Notes: generated by a model from the sequence alone, not told the origin. Shown: positions 28,498 to 38,661, counted from the stretch's first letter. The stretch: 64,000 bases of DNA from Acinetobacter guillouiae CIP 63.46 (GCF_000368145.1 NZ_KB849283.1:186001-250000), one strand, 5' to 3'. Numbers and translations are program-made.

Positions 28498-29370
28498 TTA
28501 ATCTAATGTAATTTTGCTCCATGATTCGTACATTTTTACCGCGGTAGAAAAATCGCTATCAGGCTCTGAAAGACTATTGGCTGCGGTAATTAAGCTTTGT
28601 GTTAAACCAAGAATAGGTGCTGATAATCTTGCATCACGAACTAAATCAATGGCAATACCTGTATCTTTTGCCAATAAGGGTAAAGCAAAGGTCAGTGGAA
28701 AGCTACGATTGAAGATACGTTGCGGTAGTGCAGTTTCAGTCACACCACTTTTACCACTGGATGCATTGATACAATCAAGCGCTTCATTTAAATCTACCCC
28801 ATGTGCTTTCAGGGTGGTAAATCCTTCAGCGGCAGCACATAAATGAACCGCCATCATCATATTATTTACAGCTTTTACAGCAAAGCCTGCACCTGAGTCA
28901 CCGACACGTTTAATTAATTTACCCATCGCTTGCATTGCAGGTAGGGCGATTTGAAACGCTTCTGCCGCACCGCCGACCATAAAAGTCAGCGTTGCATTCT
29001 CAGCACCAATGGTTTGACCACTTACAGGTGCATCTAAGAAGTGAATATTATTTTTGAGCAGATACTCAGACTGTTTACGCGCAGCATCAGGTACACCACT
29101 GGTACAGTCGACCCAAATCGCGCCATTTTTGATCTTTAAATCTTGGATTAAATCATCGATATCTTGGCTAGTCGGTAAACATGAAAAAATAATATCAGCT
29201 TGCACCGCTTGATCGAGTTCGACAGCTTGAGTACCAAACTCAGTTGCATGTTGCTTGGCCTTTGCAAAATTTCGATTCCATACATATACGGTATCAAAAT
29301 GTTTGGGTAAATGTGCTGCCATACGATAGCCCATTGCGCCTAAACCAATAAATGCAACTGTAGTCTTCAT
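28498..29370 (-). CDS. NAD(P)-dependent beta-hydroxyacid dehydrogenase (HIBADH family)
   Basis: A 290-residue 3-hydroxyisobutyrate dehydrogenase-like oxidoreductase. It has the N-terminal dinucleotide motif [10 protein letters not shown] (residues 8-17), the substrate-binding signature [20 protein letters not shown], and the catalytic lysine region [10 protein letters not shown]. The family includes 3-hydroxyisobutyrate dehydrogenase, tartronate semialdehyde reductase and related enzymes; context gives no clue to the substrate. It lies 9 bases after the stop of the PhaC-like gene on the same strand, so the two probably form an operon. Confidence 0.9.
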   Translation of the reverse strand: MKTTVAFIGLGAMGYRMAAHLPKHFDTVYVWNRNFAKAKQHATEFGTQAVELDQAVQADIIFSCLPTSQDIDDLIQDLKIKNGAIWVDCTSGVPDAARKQSEYLLKNNIHFLDAPVSGQTIGAENATLTFMVGGAAEAFQIALPAMQAMGKLIKRVGDSGAGFAVKAVNNMMMAVHLCAAAEGFTTLKAHGVDLNEALDCINASSGKSGVTETALPQRIFNRSFPLTFALPLLAKDTGIAIDLVRDARLSAPILGLTQSLITAANSLSEPDSDFSTAVKMYESWSKITLD

Positions 29371-29379
29371 ATCTATCTC

Positions 29380-30489
29380 TTAAATTTTTGTCGATCTTTG
29401 TTCTAACCATCTGGACAGTGTAGGCCAAAATTCATCTGCACTTTTTTGACTAGACATTAGCCCTAAATGTCCCCCAGGAATAAGAGTAAACGTGACATCA
29501 CTACTCTTTGTCAATTCGCTTAAAGGCTTAACTGCATCTGCGGTGACCATTTGATCATTTTTTCCAGCCCCAATCATCAATGAACAGTCGATATTGCGAA
29601 GTTCAATTTTGTGGTTACTGAGCTGAATTGCTCCATTTTTCAGTGGATTTTGTAGCCAAACATTAAATAACATGTCTTGATTGACACCACCGGGGTAATC
29701 CACCATGTGATTTAAAAAATTTCCAAGGGTAGCGTGTTCATGTAAGAGCTCTTTGTCGTCTAAATTTAGCAACAATTGTTTATGACCCTCATACCAACCC
29801 TTTGGATCTAAAATCTTAAAACCAATGGCATTGAGTAAACCCGGAGTATGGATCAGTTTTTTCGGTAAACCACCTTTATATAAAGTATCTTTCAGTTTTT
29901 GATTCTTTATAATCAGATTATTTATTTTTTGATAAAGTTTACCGATACCGCCCGATGCATAACTGTCAATTGGGCTGGCCAGTATAATTAAGTTTTTAAC
30001 ATAATTAGGTTGACGTAATGCCGTGTAAAGTAATACAAAAATGCCGGCCATGCTCCAGCCATGCAATGAGATTTGCTCACTTTGAGCATGTTCTCGGATT
30101 TTATTAATGCATAACGGCATAGCTTCATCAATAAAATATAAAAAGTTTAAGTTGCGATCCTGATAACTGAGTTTTCCCCAGTCCAATAAATACACATCAT
30201 AGCCTTGTTTGGTAAAATATTTGATAAGTGAACGATAAGGGTAGAGGTCGTAAATAGCCATATTGATCGATAATGGTGCTGTAAAAACCAAAGGTTCCTT
30301 AAATTTTTTTTCAGCAGCTGCGTAGTAACGCACTTTGGTTTGATGATGCTCTGCAATAATTTCATAAGGGGTACTTTGAGATAAAACCAATGACTTACCA
30401 TTGAAGATACGTGTGGTTAGATTCTTCAATTTGGATTTGCGCTGTTGGAACTTAGCTGATACTTGTGTCATAAGCGGTGATTGTCTCAT
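29380..30489 (-). CDS. PhaC-like alpha/beta hydrolase with serine nucleophile
   Basis: A 369-residue protein with the overall layout of class III polyhydroxyalkanoate synthase PhaC: PLSINMAIYDLYPYRSLIKY, then YDVYLLDWGKLSYQDRNLN, the nucleophile elbow HGWSMAGI (Ser146), the acid in GAGKNDQMV and His in PGGHLGLM. True PHA synthases use cysteine (GxCxG) at the elbow, but here it is serine, so it may act as a hydrolase or esterase, or as an atypical synthase. No phaA, phaB, phaE/phaR or phasin gene is nearby. An ATG 18 bases downstream is an alternative start. Confidence 0.8.
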   Translation of the reverse strand: MRQSPLMTQVSAKFQQRKSKLKNLTTRIFNGKSLVLSQSTPYEIIAEHHQTKVRYYAAAEKKFKEPLVFTAPLSINMAIYDLYPYRSLIKYFTKQGYDVYLLDWGKLSYQDRNLNFLYFIDEAMPLCINKIREHAQSEQISLHGWSMAGIFVLLYTALRQPNYVKNLIILASPIDSYASGGIGKLYQKINNLIIKNQKLKDTLYKGGLPKKLIHTPGLLNAIGFKILDPKGWYEGHKQLLLNLDDKELLHEHATLGNFLNHMVDYPGGVNQDMLFNVWLQNPLKNGAIQLSNHKIELRNIDCSLMIGAGKNDQMVTADAVKPLSELTKSSDVTFTLIPGGHLGLMSSQKSADEFWPTLSRWLEQRSTKI

Positions 30490-30612
30490 TTTTATGCAGA
30501 TTTAAGCGAAGTGTATGTGATAATTTACGATTTTACCTTGACCTTAAATACATAGGGCGCTCAAAATGTTGGCAATATTTTACAAAGGCAGTTTTTGGAC
30601 TGAGTAGTTGAA

Positions 30613-31800
30613 ATGAGCCAGCACGACGACATTGAATACCAACTTGATACTTTAGCGATTCGTACAGGTCATACACGCAGTTTTGAAGGTGAACATAGTG
30701 AGCCAATTTTCCTCACTTCGTCATTTGTGTATGAAAATGCAGCGGAAGCAGCAGCAAAATTCTCTGGTGCTGAACCAGGTAATATTTATTCACGTTTTAC
30801 CAATCCAACTATAGCAATGTTTGAAACGCGTTTAGCTGCACTAGAAGGTGGTGAACGCGCTGTGGCAACAAGCTCGGGTATGGCTGCAATCATGGCCGTT
30901 GCAATGTCGTTCTTAAAAGCAGGCGATCATGTGATTTGTTCACGTGCTGTTTTTGGTTCTACAGTTTCATTATTTGAAAAATATGTTGCTAAATTTAATG
31001 TCGCAGTGACTTTTGTTGATTTAACTGATTTAACCGCTTGGCAAGACGCGGTACGTCCTGAAACTCGATTACTGTTTGTTGAGTCACCTTCAAATCCATT
31101 GGCTGAAGTCGCAGATATTCAAGCATTATCAGATTTAGCACATGCAAATGATGCTTTATTGGCGATTGATAACAGTTTTTGCACACCAATTTTGCAGCGT
31201 CCATTACAATTTGGTGCAGATTTAGTGATTTACTCTGCCACCAAATATCTAGATGGACAAGGTCGTGCACTGGGTGGTGCTGTGGTCGGTAATCACAAAT
31301 TACTTGAAGAAGTATTTGGTTATGTTCGTACCACTGGCCCATCTATGAGTCCATTCAATGCATGGGTCTTTTTGAAAGGTTTAGAAACCTTAAGACTGCG
31401 TATGAAAGCGCATTCTGAAAGTGCACAAAAAATTGCCGAGTGGTTGGTTGCTCATCCAAAAGTGGAAAAGGTTTATTTTGCTGGCTTAACAGATCATGTT
31501 GGGCATGAGTTAGCAGCCAAACAACAAACTGGTTTTGGTGGAATCGTTTCTTTTGAAGTGAAAGGTGAACGAGAAGGTGCTTGGAAAGTTATTGACCATA
31601 CACAATTTATCTCGATTACAGGTAATTTAGGTGATGCTAAGTCAACAATTACCCATCCAGCAACAACGACTCATGGTAAGCTTTCTCCTGAAGCAAAAGC
31701 AGCAGCGGGTATTCGTGAAGGTTTAATCCGTTTGTCTGTTGGCTTAGAAGATGTCGATGATATTATCCGTGACCTTTCTCATGGATTAGATTTAATTTAA
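30613..31800 (+). CDS. metZ: O-succinylhomoserine sulfhydrylase
   Basis: A 395-residue PLP enzyme of the Cys/Met metabolism family. It joins O-succinylhomoserine with sulfide to give homocysteine in methionine synthesis. Features are SEPIFLTSSFVY near the N-terminus, SRFTNPTIAMFETRLAALEG, SSGMAAIMA, the PLP lysine in YSATKYLDGQGR and the C-terminal RLSVGLEDVDDI. The form IYSRFTNPT with RPETRLLFVESPSNPL fits MetZ better than MetB or MetC. The ribosome binding site is weak. Confidence 0.92.
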   Translation: MSQHDDIEYQLDTLAIRTGHTRSFEGEHSEPIFLTSSFVYENAAEAAAKFSGAEPGNIYSRFTNPTIAMFETRLAALEGGERAVATSSGMAAIMAVAMSFLKAGDHVICSRAVFGSTVSLFEKYVAKFNVAVTFVDLTDLTAWQDAVRPETRLLFVESPSNPLAEVADIQALSDLAHANDALLAIDNSFCTPILQRPLQFGADLVIYSATKYLDGQGRALGGAVVGNHKLLEEVFGYVRTTGPSMSPFNAWVFLKGLETLRLRMKAHSESAQKIAEWLVAHPKVEKVYFAGLTDHVGHELAAKQQTGFGGIVSFEVKGEREGAWKVIDHTQFISITGNLGDAKSTITHPATTTHGKLSPEAKAAAGIREGLIRLSVGLEDVDDIIRDLSHGLDLI

Positions 31801-31912
31801 GATAAGCAAAATTTGTAAAAGAGTTTCTTTCATTTTCTTCTAGGCTTTTAAAAAACTAGCCATGAAAGTGCAAGACAGAGATTTAATTTAGGACTTTTGT
31901 TCGGAGTATTTT

Positions 31913-32242
31913 ATGAACATTAATATGCTTATGCAGCAAGCGCAACGTATGCAGAAAGATATGGAAAGCAACGTTAAAAAGGCAAAAGAACAACTTGCCC
32001 AGACTGAAGTGAATGCTGAAGCTGGTGGCGGTTTGGTAAAAGTAACAATGACTTGCCGTAATGTTGTTAAGCGTATTGAAATCAGTCCAGATTTGTTGCA
32101 AGACGATCCAGATATGATTGAAGACTTGATTGCAGCAGCAATGAATGACGCGGCTCGCCAAGCTGAAGTCATTACAGAAGCGAAGATGAAAGAAGCCAAT
32201 TCAGGTATGGGTTTACCACCAGGTCTTTCAGGTTTGTTCTAA
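31913..32242 (+). CDS. ybaB: YbaB/EbfC family nucleoid-associated protein
   Basis: A 109-residue DNA-binding protein: [20 protein letters not shown], then [23 protein letters not shown], and a C-terminal helix ending in [12 protein letters not shown], all characteristic of YbaB/EbfC. The family forms tweezer-like dimers on DNA and is usually encoded directly before recR, as here (10 bases apart). It is co-transcribed with recR. Confidence 0.95.
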   Translation: MNINMLMQQAQRMQKDMESNVKKAKEQLAQTEVNAEAGGGLVKVTMTCRNVVKRIEISPDLLQDDPDMIEDLIAAAMNDAARQAEVITEAKMKEANSGMGLPPGLSGLF

Positions 32243-32252
32243 GGAATCATAG

Positions 32253-32849
32253 GTGTTTAGCGACCGTTTTGATCAACTCGTACAAGCTTTACGAATCTTA
32301 CCCAGTGTTGGGCCGAAATCGGCTCAACGTATGGCACTCCATCTGATCATGAAAAATAAAGAAGGTGCTATTGGTTTGGCGCATGCGCTAAACGAAGCAA
32401 CTTCCTATATTCATGAGTGTAGTGTTTGTCATTCTTTAACTGAAAATGAAGTCTGTGATATTTGTTGCTCAAATGATCGGGATGATCAGCTGCTTTGTGT
32501 GGTTGAGTCTCCTGCAGATGTAATGGCAATAGAACAGTCTGGTAGCTTTAGAGGCAAATATCATGTATTGGGTGGACATTTGTCGCCTTTAGATGGTATT
32601 GGTCCTGAAGAAATAGGTATTCCATATTTAGTGCAGCGTTTAACCGATGGTAAAATTACTGAAGTAATTTTAGCCACCAATGCAACTGTAGAAGGACAAG
32701 CGACTGCGCATTATCTTGTAGAAGCGACAAAACATTTGTCTTTGCAAATGACGCGGATCGCACAAGGTGTGCCACAAGGTGGTGAATTGGAGTATGTGGA
32801 TAGTCATACGTTGAGTCAGGCTGTTCATAATCGCATGAGAATGAAATAG
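32253..32849 (+). CDS. recR: Recombination mediator RecR
   Basis: A 198-residue protein of the RecF(OR) pathway that helps load RecA at gaps. The N-terminal HhH segment (ALRILPSVGPKSAQRMALHL), the four-cysteine zinc finger CSVCHSL...CDIC, and the Toprim domain (LLCVVESPADVMAIE, GGHLSPLDGIGPEEI) are all present. The start is a GTG at 32253 preceded by AAGGAA, the only sensible start in this frame. Confidence 0.96.
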   Translation: MFSDRFDQLVQALRILPSVGPKSAQRMALHLIMKNKEGAIGLAHALNEATSYIHECSVCHSLTENEVCDICCSNDRDDQLLCVVESPADVMAIEQSGSFRGKYHVLGGHLSPLDGIGPEEIGIPYLVQRLTDGKITEVILATNATVEGQATAHYLVEATKHLSLQMTRIAQGVPQGGELEYVDSHTLSQAVHNRMRMK

Positions 32850-33196
32850 CGATCTTAGACTTGCTACCATTTAGAGTTTGTTGAGCTTGGAAGTTTTGCG
32901 TAAATGCGATAACGATTAAAAGATCAACAAACTCTGTCACATTTAAAAATTATTTACATTCAATCTAAAATTTTTAGGTAAACTCAAGCTAAAGCAATGA
33001 TTAGCCATGTTATTTATTACTTTAAAATATACTTTTATTAAGTTGTAAAACCTATATATAAAATAAATATTCACAAGAAACTTTATTGAAAAATAAGGTG
33101 TTTACGGAGAATTAGTTTAAAAATATTATATTTAAATTTTATATATTAAGGTAAAATCATATTTCATTTGAATGTAACATTTTGACTTAAACTGAC
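32850..33196. other. Intergenic region with a long inverted repeat
   Basis: A perfect 12-bp inverted repeat AGAGTTTGTTGA / TCAACAAACTCT at 32873-32884 and 32924-32935 encloses a 39-base spacer, 23 bases after recR. It has no T run, so it is not a standard terminator. The rest is very AT-rich (33000-33180). Confidence 0.6.
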
Positions 33197-34339
33197 ATGT
33201 TTCAATTTATTAATCAACAGACCGATCTCGAACATGTGTTGAATTTGATGCAACATACTTCGACTTATGGTCTAGACACTGAATTTATTAAAGTCGACAC
33301 ACTTTGGCCAAAACTCGGTGTATTCCAAATTAATGTCAATGGTCAAGTATTTTTGCTCGACGGCACAACCTTAAATTTAGATCGTTTTTGGTTTCAACTT
33401 TTTCAAGCGCAGCAAAATATTTTTCATGCTTGTGGAGAAGATATTGATCTCATTTATCATTATGCAGATCAGAAAAATCTGAAAAATGTCTTCGATACCC
33501 AAGTGGGGTTGTCTTTTTTAGGACATGGTCTACAAGTCAGTTATCAAAATGCATTGAAATTGGTGTTAGAGATTGATATTGATAAAGATCAAACACGTTC
33601 AGATTGGCTGGCTCGACCGTTAACAGATGAACAAATGAATTATGCCGCTAATGATGTTTTATACATTATGCGTCTGGCTGAAAAAGTAAAAGCTGAATTG
33701 GTCGAGAAAAGCTTATATTCACATGTGCTTGAAGATTGTCAAAATTAAACCTTTGAAATCGCTTCAGAAACACCAAAAGAAAAATTATATTGTGATATTG
33801 GTAATTATCGTCATTCCAGAAAACAATTGATGCAATTGCAACAATTAAGTGTTTGGCGTGAAGAAATGGTCAAAGCACTCAATCAACCACGTAGCTTTAT
33901 TCTAAAAAATGCCACGATGATTGATTTGGTTGAAGTCAATCCTAAAAATAATTTTCAATTGTCCTCTGTGAAGGGAATACGTCCAAATATTGTGCGTGAA
34001 CATGGAAAAACAATTTTAGATTTATTGAAGTTTCTGCCTGAAACCGATGAGTGGCCACTGCGTATTGCACGACCAATCAAGCATTCTTCTCAGGGAATCA
34101 CCCTTGAAGTAGATGAGTTAATTTCTCAGGTTTCATTTGAAATGCAAGTACCTAAAGAAGTACTTATGCGTAAAAAATGGTTAAATGCCTTGTATCATCA
34201 TGTGGTATTTCATGGCAATGAACAGGATTTACCTGGTTATTTGTTGGGGTGGCGCTATGAATTGCTTACCCAGCCACTTATCCATCTGTTACAAGAAGAT
34301 ATTAAGTTTTTAAGTATGCAGATGAAGGTCAATGAATAG
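33197..34339 (+). pseudogene. rnd: Ribonuclease D split by an in-frame stop codon
   Basis: RNase D is a 3'-to-5' exoribonuclease that trims tRNA and other RNA ends. One frame runs through 33197-34339 except for a TAA at 33746-33748 (codon 184). The first part holds the whole DEDDy exonuclease domain: Asp27 and Glu29 in DTEF, Asp82 in HACGEDIDLIYH, Tyr149 and Asp153 in YAANDVLYIMRL. The second part (TFEIASETPKEKLY, NYRHSRKQLMQLQQLSVWRE) is the HRDC region that should follow. A one-base change from a sense codon such as TTA would explain the stop. The exonuclease domain may still be made alone as a 183-residue protein; the second half has no good ribosome binding site. Confidence 0.85.
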
Positions 34340-34523
34340 CGGCTGTTGCTGCTGTTGTTTAGATGAATAATCACCAATAGCCAAGCAAGCTTACTGTGTT
34401 ATTGTTGATCAAAGATTTAGCAATTGGACATAAATAACGACTGATGCGTTAACTTTCGATAATGTATCCGTCGTTTTTTTCATGTATGCTGTCAACTAAG
34501 TTTTACTGAAGCTGTTGTTTAAA

Positions 34524-34829
34524 ATGCATTGTGATATTTATAAATCGAGCAAAAAAGATGAAATGTATCTTTATGTGGCTCGCCCAAATCATCCAAATAC
34601 AGACGAAAGTGCAGATCCCTTAGTGGCTCTTTCTGAGCCACTACGTGTTGCCTTTGGTCGTGCAACGCATGTAATGCATCTTGAACTGAGCGAAGCTCGA
34701 CCTTTGGCACGTGTAAATGTGTTACATGTAATCGATTCACTCAATACAAAAGGCTTCTTTATTCAAATGCCGCCAGAAGGTTTAATTAACCCAAATGCGG
34801 TTGAACCAGAGGGATTACGTGGTGCTTGA
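34524..34829 (+). CDS. ycgL: YcgL family protein
   Basis: A 101-residue protein of the YcgL (DUF709) family: [20 protein letters not shown] at the start, then [17 protein letters not shown] and [19 protein letters not shown]. The family has a small alpha/beta fold of unknown function and is usually found downstream of rnd in gammaproteobacteria, as here. The ATG at 34524 was chosen over a TTG three codons upstream because the family begins at this methionine. It overlaps the start of the next gene by 8 bases. Confidence 0.9.
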   Translation: MHCDIYKSSKKDEMYLYVARPNHPNTDESADPLVALSEPLRVAFGRATHVMHLELSEARPLARVNVLHVIDSLNTKGFFIQMPPEGLINPNAVEPEGLRGA

Positions 34830-35235
34830 TCAGTTATCAGGAATATGGGCAAATTTTTTAGATCTATTTGATGCTATCCCAGAAGATAATATCGCAATAA
34901 CCGTCTATATTCTTGGGACGCTGTTGATTTTATGGTGCTGGTATTCGATTTCAAAACGATTGCCATCGCCACTTGGCGGTATTACATGGATCATTGTATT
35001 TGCCGTTCTTGCAACCCCGACCATTTCTGAAGGACCAAACTCAGCGATTGCGCCAGCAATATTTGGACTGTTATTTGGTATTCTTACCAAGGATTCACCA
35101 TTGATTTGGTCAAATCTTGCCTTAATTACATTTGTCATGGGTATTGGTTTAGTCATTGGATTTTTTTGGTCTAAATACAAAACCACGAAAAATACCCAAG
35201 CAAGCGCTGTAGCAAAAAATATTTCACCACTTTAA
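34822..35235 (+). CDS. Membrane protein of unknown function
   Basis: A 137-residue protein with about four hydrophobic segments: [50 protein letters not shown], and [19 protein letters not shown]. The GTG at 34822 is preferred because AGAGGG lies 8 bases before it and it overlaps the end of ycgL (GTGCTTGA), suggesting coupled translation. I do not recognise the family. It is followed 20 bases later by the MoxR-type ATPase gene. Confidence 0.7.
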   Translation: MLDQLSGIWANFLDLFDAIPEDNIAITVYILGTLLILWCWYSISKRLPSPLGGITWIIVFAVLATPTISEGPNSAIAPAIFGLLFGILTKDSPLIWSNLALITFVMGIGLVIGFFWSKYKTTKNTQASAVAKNISPL

Positions 35236-35255
35236 ATAAAAAATAAAGGTAAGTT

Positions 35256-36107
35256 ATGTCTGTCGATTCTCAACAATTCACAGGTACTGAACAGTATATC
35301 GCAACGGATAGTTTAAAACTGGCTGTAAAAGCAGCTCGAGCATTGCAAAAGCCATTATTGGTGAAAGGCGAACCTGGTACAGGTAAAACCTTATTGGCTG
35401 AACAAGTTGCTGAGAGTCTAGGTCTTAAATTAATTACTTGGCATATTAAATCTACAACCAAAGCACAGCAAGGTTTGTATGAATATGATGCAGTTTCTCG
35501 TTTACGTGATAGCCAGTTGGGTGATGACCGTGTTTACGATATTAAAAACTACATCAAACCAGGTAAGTTGTGGGATGCATTTACCAGCGAAGAACGCTGT
35601 GTATTGTTGATTGATGAAATAGACAAAGCAGATATTGAATTCCCAAATGACTTGCTACATGAATTAGACAAAATGTCATTTTTTGTCTATGAAACAGGCG
35701 AAACCATTACTGCAACCCAACGTCCAATCGTAATCATTACTTCAAATAATGAAAAAGAACTGCCAGACGCATTTTTACGTCGTTGTTTTTTCCATTATAT
35801 TGAATTTCCTGATGAAGCAACGATGCGTGAAATTATCGCAGTTCATTTTCCGAATATCTCTGGAACACTGGTTTCAGAAGCATTACAAGTCTTCTTTAAA
35901 TTACGCCAAGTGCCTGGCTTAAAAAAACCACCTTCAACATCTGAATTGATTGACTGGTTAAGCTTGTTAATGGCAGATGATATGCCAGAAGATATTTTGC
36001 GTAATCATGATAAATCAAAAGCGATTCCACCTTTATATGGTGCATTGATTAAAAATGAGCAAGATGTACAGTTGCTTGAACGCTTAGCCTTTATGTCACG
36101 TCGTTAA
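35256..36107 (+). CDS. MoxR family AAA+ ATPase (CoxD-like)
   Basis: A 283-residue AAA+ ATPase with Walker A GEPGTGKT (about residues 39-46), Walker B CVLLIDEIDKAD, sensor 1 IITSNNEKELPDAFLRR and the MoxR-type arginine-containing helix. MoxR proteins work with VWA-domain partners as chaperones that insert cofactors into or remodel enzyme complexes; the closest functional model is CoxD/CoxE in carbon monoxide dehydrogenase maturation. The partner gene follows 15 bases downstream with GAGGAG before its ATG. The client here is unknown. Confidence 0.88.
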   Translation: MSVDSQQFTGTEQYIATDSLKLAVKAARALQKPLLVKGEPGTGKTLLAEQVAESLGLKLITWHIKSTTKAQQGLYEYDAVSRLRDSQLGDDRVYDIKNYIKPGKLWDAFTSEERCVLLIDEIDKADIEFPNDLLHELDKMSFFVYETGETITATQRPIVIITSNNEKELPDAFLRRCFFHYIEFPDEATMREIIAVHFPNISGTLVSEALQVFFKLRQVPGLKKPPSTSELIDWLSLLMADDMPEDILRNHDKSKAIPPLYGALIKNEQDVQLLERLAFMSRR

Positions 36108-36122
36108 TGAGGAGATCGCAAC

Positions 36123-37310
36123 ATGTTTGTGCGATTATTTTATACCCTCAGAAAATATGGTGTTCCAGTTTCAACACGAGAACTCATTGATCTCAACCAA
36201 GCAGTTAGTGAAGGCTTGGTTTTTGCCGATCAAGATGATTTTTATCAATTAGTAAAGACTGTCATGGTCAAAGATGAACGCTTCTTTGACAAATTTGACC
36301 GTGCCATGAAAGATTATTTTGAAGGTATCCATACTTTTGATATCGATGATCTGCTCAGCAAAGTTCAAAAACTTCCCAAAGACTGGTTTGATTTAGAGTT
36401 ACTTGAAAAACATCTCACACCTGAACAGCGTGCTGAATTGCTGAAAGCAGGTTCGCTTGAAGAACTGATGAAGATGTTGGAAGAGCGTTTGCGTGAACAA
36501 CACAAAAAACATCAAGGTGGCAACCGTATGGTTGGCACAGGTGGAACTTCACCGTTTGGTGCTTTTGGTGACCATCCTGAAGGCGTGAGAATTGGTGGCC
36601 CGAGCCGTAAAAATTCAGCAGTAAAAGTTTGGGAACAGCGTAAATATCAAAATTTGGATGATGAACAAATTTTAGGTACTCGACAAATGCAAATGGCTTT
36701 ACGTCGATTACGTAAGTTTGCTCGTCAAGGCGCTGCAGAAGAATTAGACATTAACAGCACCATTTATGAAACTGCCAAACAGGGCATTTTAGATGTACAA
36801 ATGGTGCCTGAACGGCGTAACCGAATTAAAGTTTTGATGTTGTTTGATGTGGGGGGATCGATGGATTCACACATTGCTCAATGTGAAAAATTGTTTAGTG
36901 CGGCAAAAACTGAATTTAAAACCTTAGAATATTTTTATTTCCATAACTGTCTATATGACTATGTGTGGAAAGATAATCATCGTCGTTCTTCTACCCGAAT
37001 GAATACATGGGATTTATTTAATACCTATGGTAAAGACTATCGTGTAATTGTGGTGGGTGATGCAAGTATGGCACCTTATGAGCTGAAATCGGTCGGTGGT
37101 TCTGTCGAATATATGAATGATGAAGCTGGAGATGTATGGTTACGTCGCTTACGCAATCATTTTGAAAAAACAGCATGGTTAAATCCAGAAGAGCAAGGTT
37201 ATTGGCATTACACGCAAACCATCGCATTAATTAAACAATTATTCGACGATCATATGTTTCCAATGACCCTTAAAGGCATTGAGGATATGACGAAATATTT
37301 GTCACGGTAA
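36123..37310 (+). CDS. VWA domain protein (CoxE-like), partner of the MoxR ATPase
   Basis: A 395-residue protein. The N-terminal two thirds follow the CoxE-like/DUF58-like plan (RLFYTLRKYGVPVSTRELID, then a charged helical linker and a Gly-rich stretch GGNRMVGTGGTSPFGAFGDH). The von Willebrand A domain begins near VLMLFDVGGSMDSHIAQCE, which contains the MIDAS DxGxS metal motif. Later MIDAS positions are less clear. It is co-transcribed with the ATPase gene, the usual arrangement for this pair. Confidence 0.87.
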   Translation: MFVRLFYTLRKYGVPVSTRELIDLNQAVSEGLVFADQDDFYQLVKTVMVKDERFFDKFDRAMKDYFEGIHTFDIDDLLSKVQKLPKDWFDLELLEKHLTPEQRAELLKAGSLEELMKMLEERLREQHKKHQGGNRMVGTGGTSPFGAFGDHPEGVRIGGPSRKNSAVKVWEQRKYQNLDDEQILGTRQMQMALRRLRKFARQGAAEELDINSTIYETAKQGILDVQMVPERRNRIKVLMLFDVGGSMDSHIAQCEKLFSAAKTEFKTLEYFYFHNCLYDYVWKDNHRRSSTRMNTWDLFNTYGKDYRVIVVGDASMAPYELKSVGGSVEYMNDEAGDVWLRRLRNHFEKTAWLNPEEQGYWHYTQTIALIKQLFDDHMFPMTLKGIEDMTKYLSR

Positions 37311-37433
37311 ATTAGGGTCTGTTGATATTTTATAAATGGCTTGCGGTGTAGGCTAAAATTGTCAATAAACCCTATTCTCAAGCAAAGTTGTTATTCATAA
37401 ATTCAACGGCTGATTTATTAAATAGGGAAAGAA

Positions 37434-38642
37434 ATGGATCATCAAATAAATGGTATTGCATTACCAAATGAACAAGGCTTTTTTGGTGAATATGGTGGTC
37501 AATTTATTCCACCTCATTTAAAAGAAGCAATGGATGAAATCAATGTCGCATATGAGGAAATTCGTAAAACGCCTGAATTTCAAAATGAATTGGCTGATTT
37601 ATTTGCCAATTATGTAGGTCGCCCTAGTCCTTTATTTCATGCAAGACGTCTTTCTGATCAATTGGGTGGTGCACAAATCTATTTAAAGCGTGAAGATTTA
37701 AATCATACAGGCGCACATAAAATTAACCATTGTTTGGGCGAAGCTTTGCTTGCTAAATATATGGGTAAAACCAAAGTAATTGCAGAAACAGGTGCTGGTC
37801 AACATGGCGTTGCACTTGCAACCGCATGTGCTTTGGTTGGTATTCCATGTGAAATTCATATGGGACAGGTGGACATTGAAAAAGAACATCCCAATGTCGT
37901 GAAAATGAAGATTTTGGGTGCAAAACTGGTTTCAGTCACTCAAGGTACTGCAACACTGAAAGATGCTGTAGATAGCGCATTTGAAGAGTATTTGAAAGAC
38001 CCTAAAAACTTTATTTATGCGATTGGTTCTGTGGTTGGACCGCATCCTTTCCCAAAAATGGTACGTGATTTCCAATCTATTATTGGCAATGAAATTAAAG
38101 TTCAAACCCAAGATCGCTTTGGCGCACAACCTGATTATGTGGTTGCGTGTGTAGGCGGTGGCTCAAATGCAATTGGCGCATTCACGGCATTTTTAAATGA
38201 TGTAGAGGTTAAACTGGTTGGTGTGGAACCTGCAGGTCATGGTTTAGATACTCAACAGCATTCAGCAACATTGACTTTAGGTAAACCAAGTCAGATTCAT
38301 GGTATGGCTTGTTATGTACTGGAAGATGAACAGGGTGCACCATTGCCTGTGCACTCGATTGCATCTGGTTTGGATTATCCGGGTGTAGGCCCTCAACATA
38401 GCTTCTTAAAAGATTTAGGCCGTGTGGAATATTCCACAGCAACAGATCAAGAGTGTTTAGATGCGTTTATGACCCTTTCGCGAGTAGAAGGGATTGTTCC
38501 TGCATTGGAAAGTTCTCATGCTGTGGCGTGGGCAATTCGTGAAGCGCCTAAATTAGCGAAAGAAATCAAAATTGTTGTAAACCTTTCAGGGCGTGGTGAT
38601 AAAGATGCCGACTATGTTGCTGAAAAGTTAAATCTAAACTGA
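37434..38642 (+). CDS. trpB: Tryptophan synthase beta-subunit family protein, without a neighbouring trpA
   Basis: A 402-residue PLP enzyme of the TrpB family, which condenses indole and serine to tryptophan. The PLP lysine is Lys96 in [14 protein letters not shown], and the catalytic Glu is Glu118 in AETGAGQHG. Also present are the phosphate loop [24 protein letters not shown] and the terminal [10 protein letters not shown]. The sequence departs from usual TrpB in places (HKINHCLGE in place of HKINN...[21 protein letters not shown]). No trpA or trpF lies nearby, so it may be a second, stand-alone beta subunit. Catalytic residues appear intact. Confidence 0.82.
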   Translation: MDHQINGIALPNEQGFFGEYGGQFIPPHLKEAMDEINVAYEEIRKTPEFQNELADLFANYVGRPSPLFHARRLSDQLGGAQIYLKREDLNHTGAHKINHCLGEALLAKYMGKTKVIAETGAGQHGVALATACALVGIPCEIHMGQVDIEKEHPNVVKMKILGAKLVSVTQGTATLKDAVDSAFEEYLKDPKNFIYAIGSVVGPHPFPKMVRDFQSIIGNEIKVQTQDRFGAQPDYVVACVGGGSNAIGAFTAFLNDVEVKLVGVEPAGHGLDTQQHSATLTLGKPSQIHGMACYVLEDEQGAPLPVHSIASGLDYPGVGPQHSFLKDLGRVEYSTATDQECLDAFMTLSRVEGIVPALESSHAVAWAIREAPKLAKEIKIVVNLSGRGDKDADYVAEKLNLN

Positions 38643-38661
38643 TAAAAAAATGATTTGATCT

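Noticed and set aside
33746-33748. Recoding (selenocysteine or read-through) as an explanation for the stop in rnd
   Set aside because: The codon is TAA, not TGA, and no recoding hairpin is visible. A simple nonsense change is the better explanation.
37434-38642. TrpB2 class assignment
   Set aside because: The length and motifs ([22 protein letters not shown]) follow the TrpB1 pattern rather than the longer TrpB2 pattern, so only 'divergent TrpB' is claimed.
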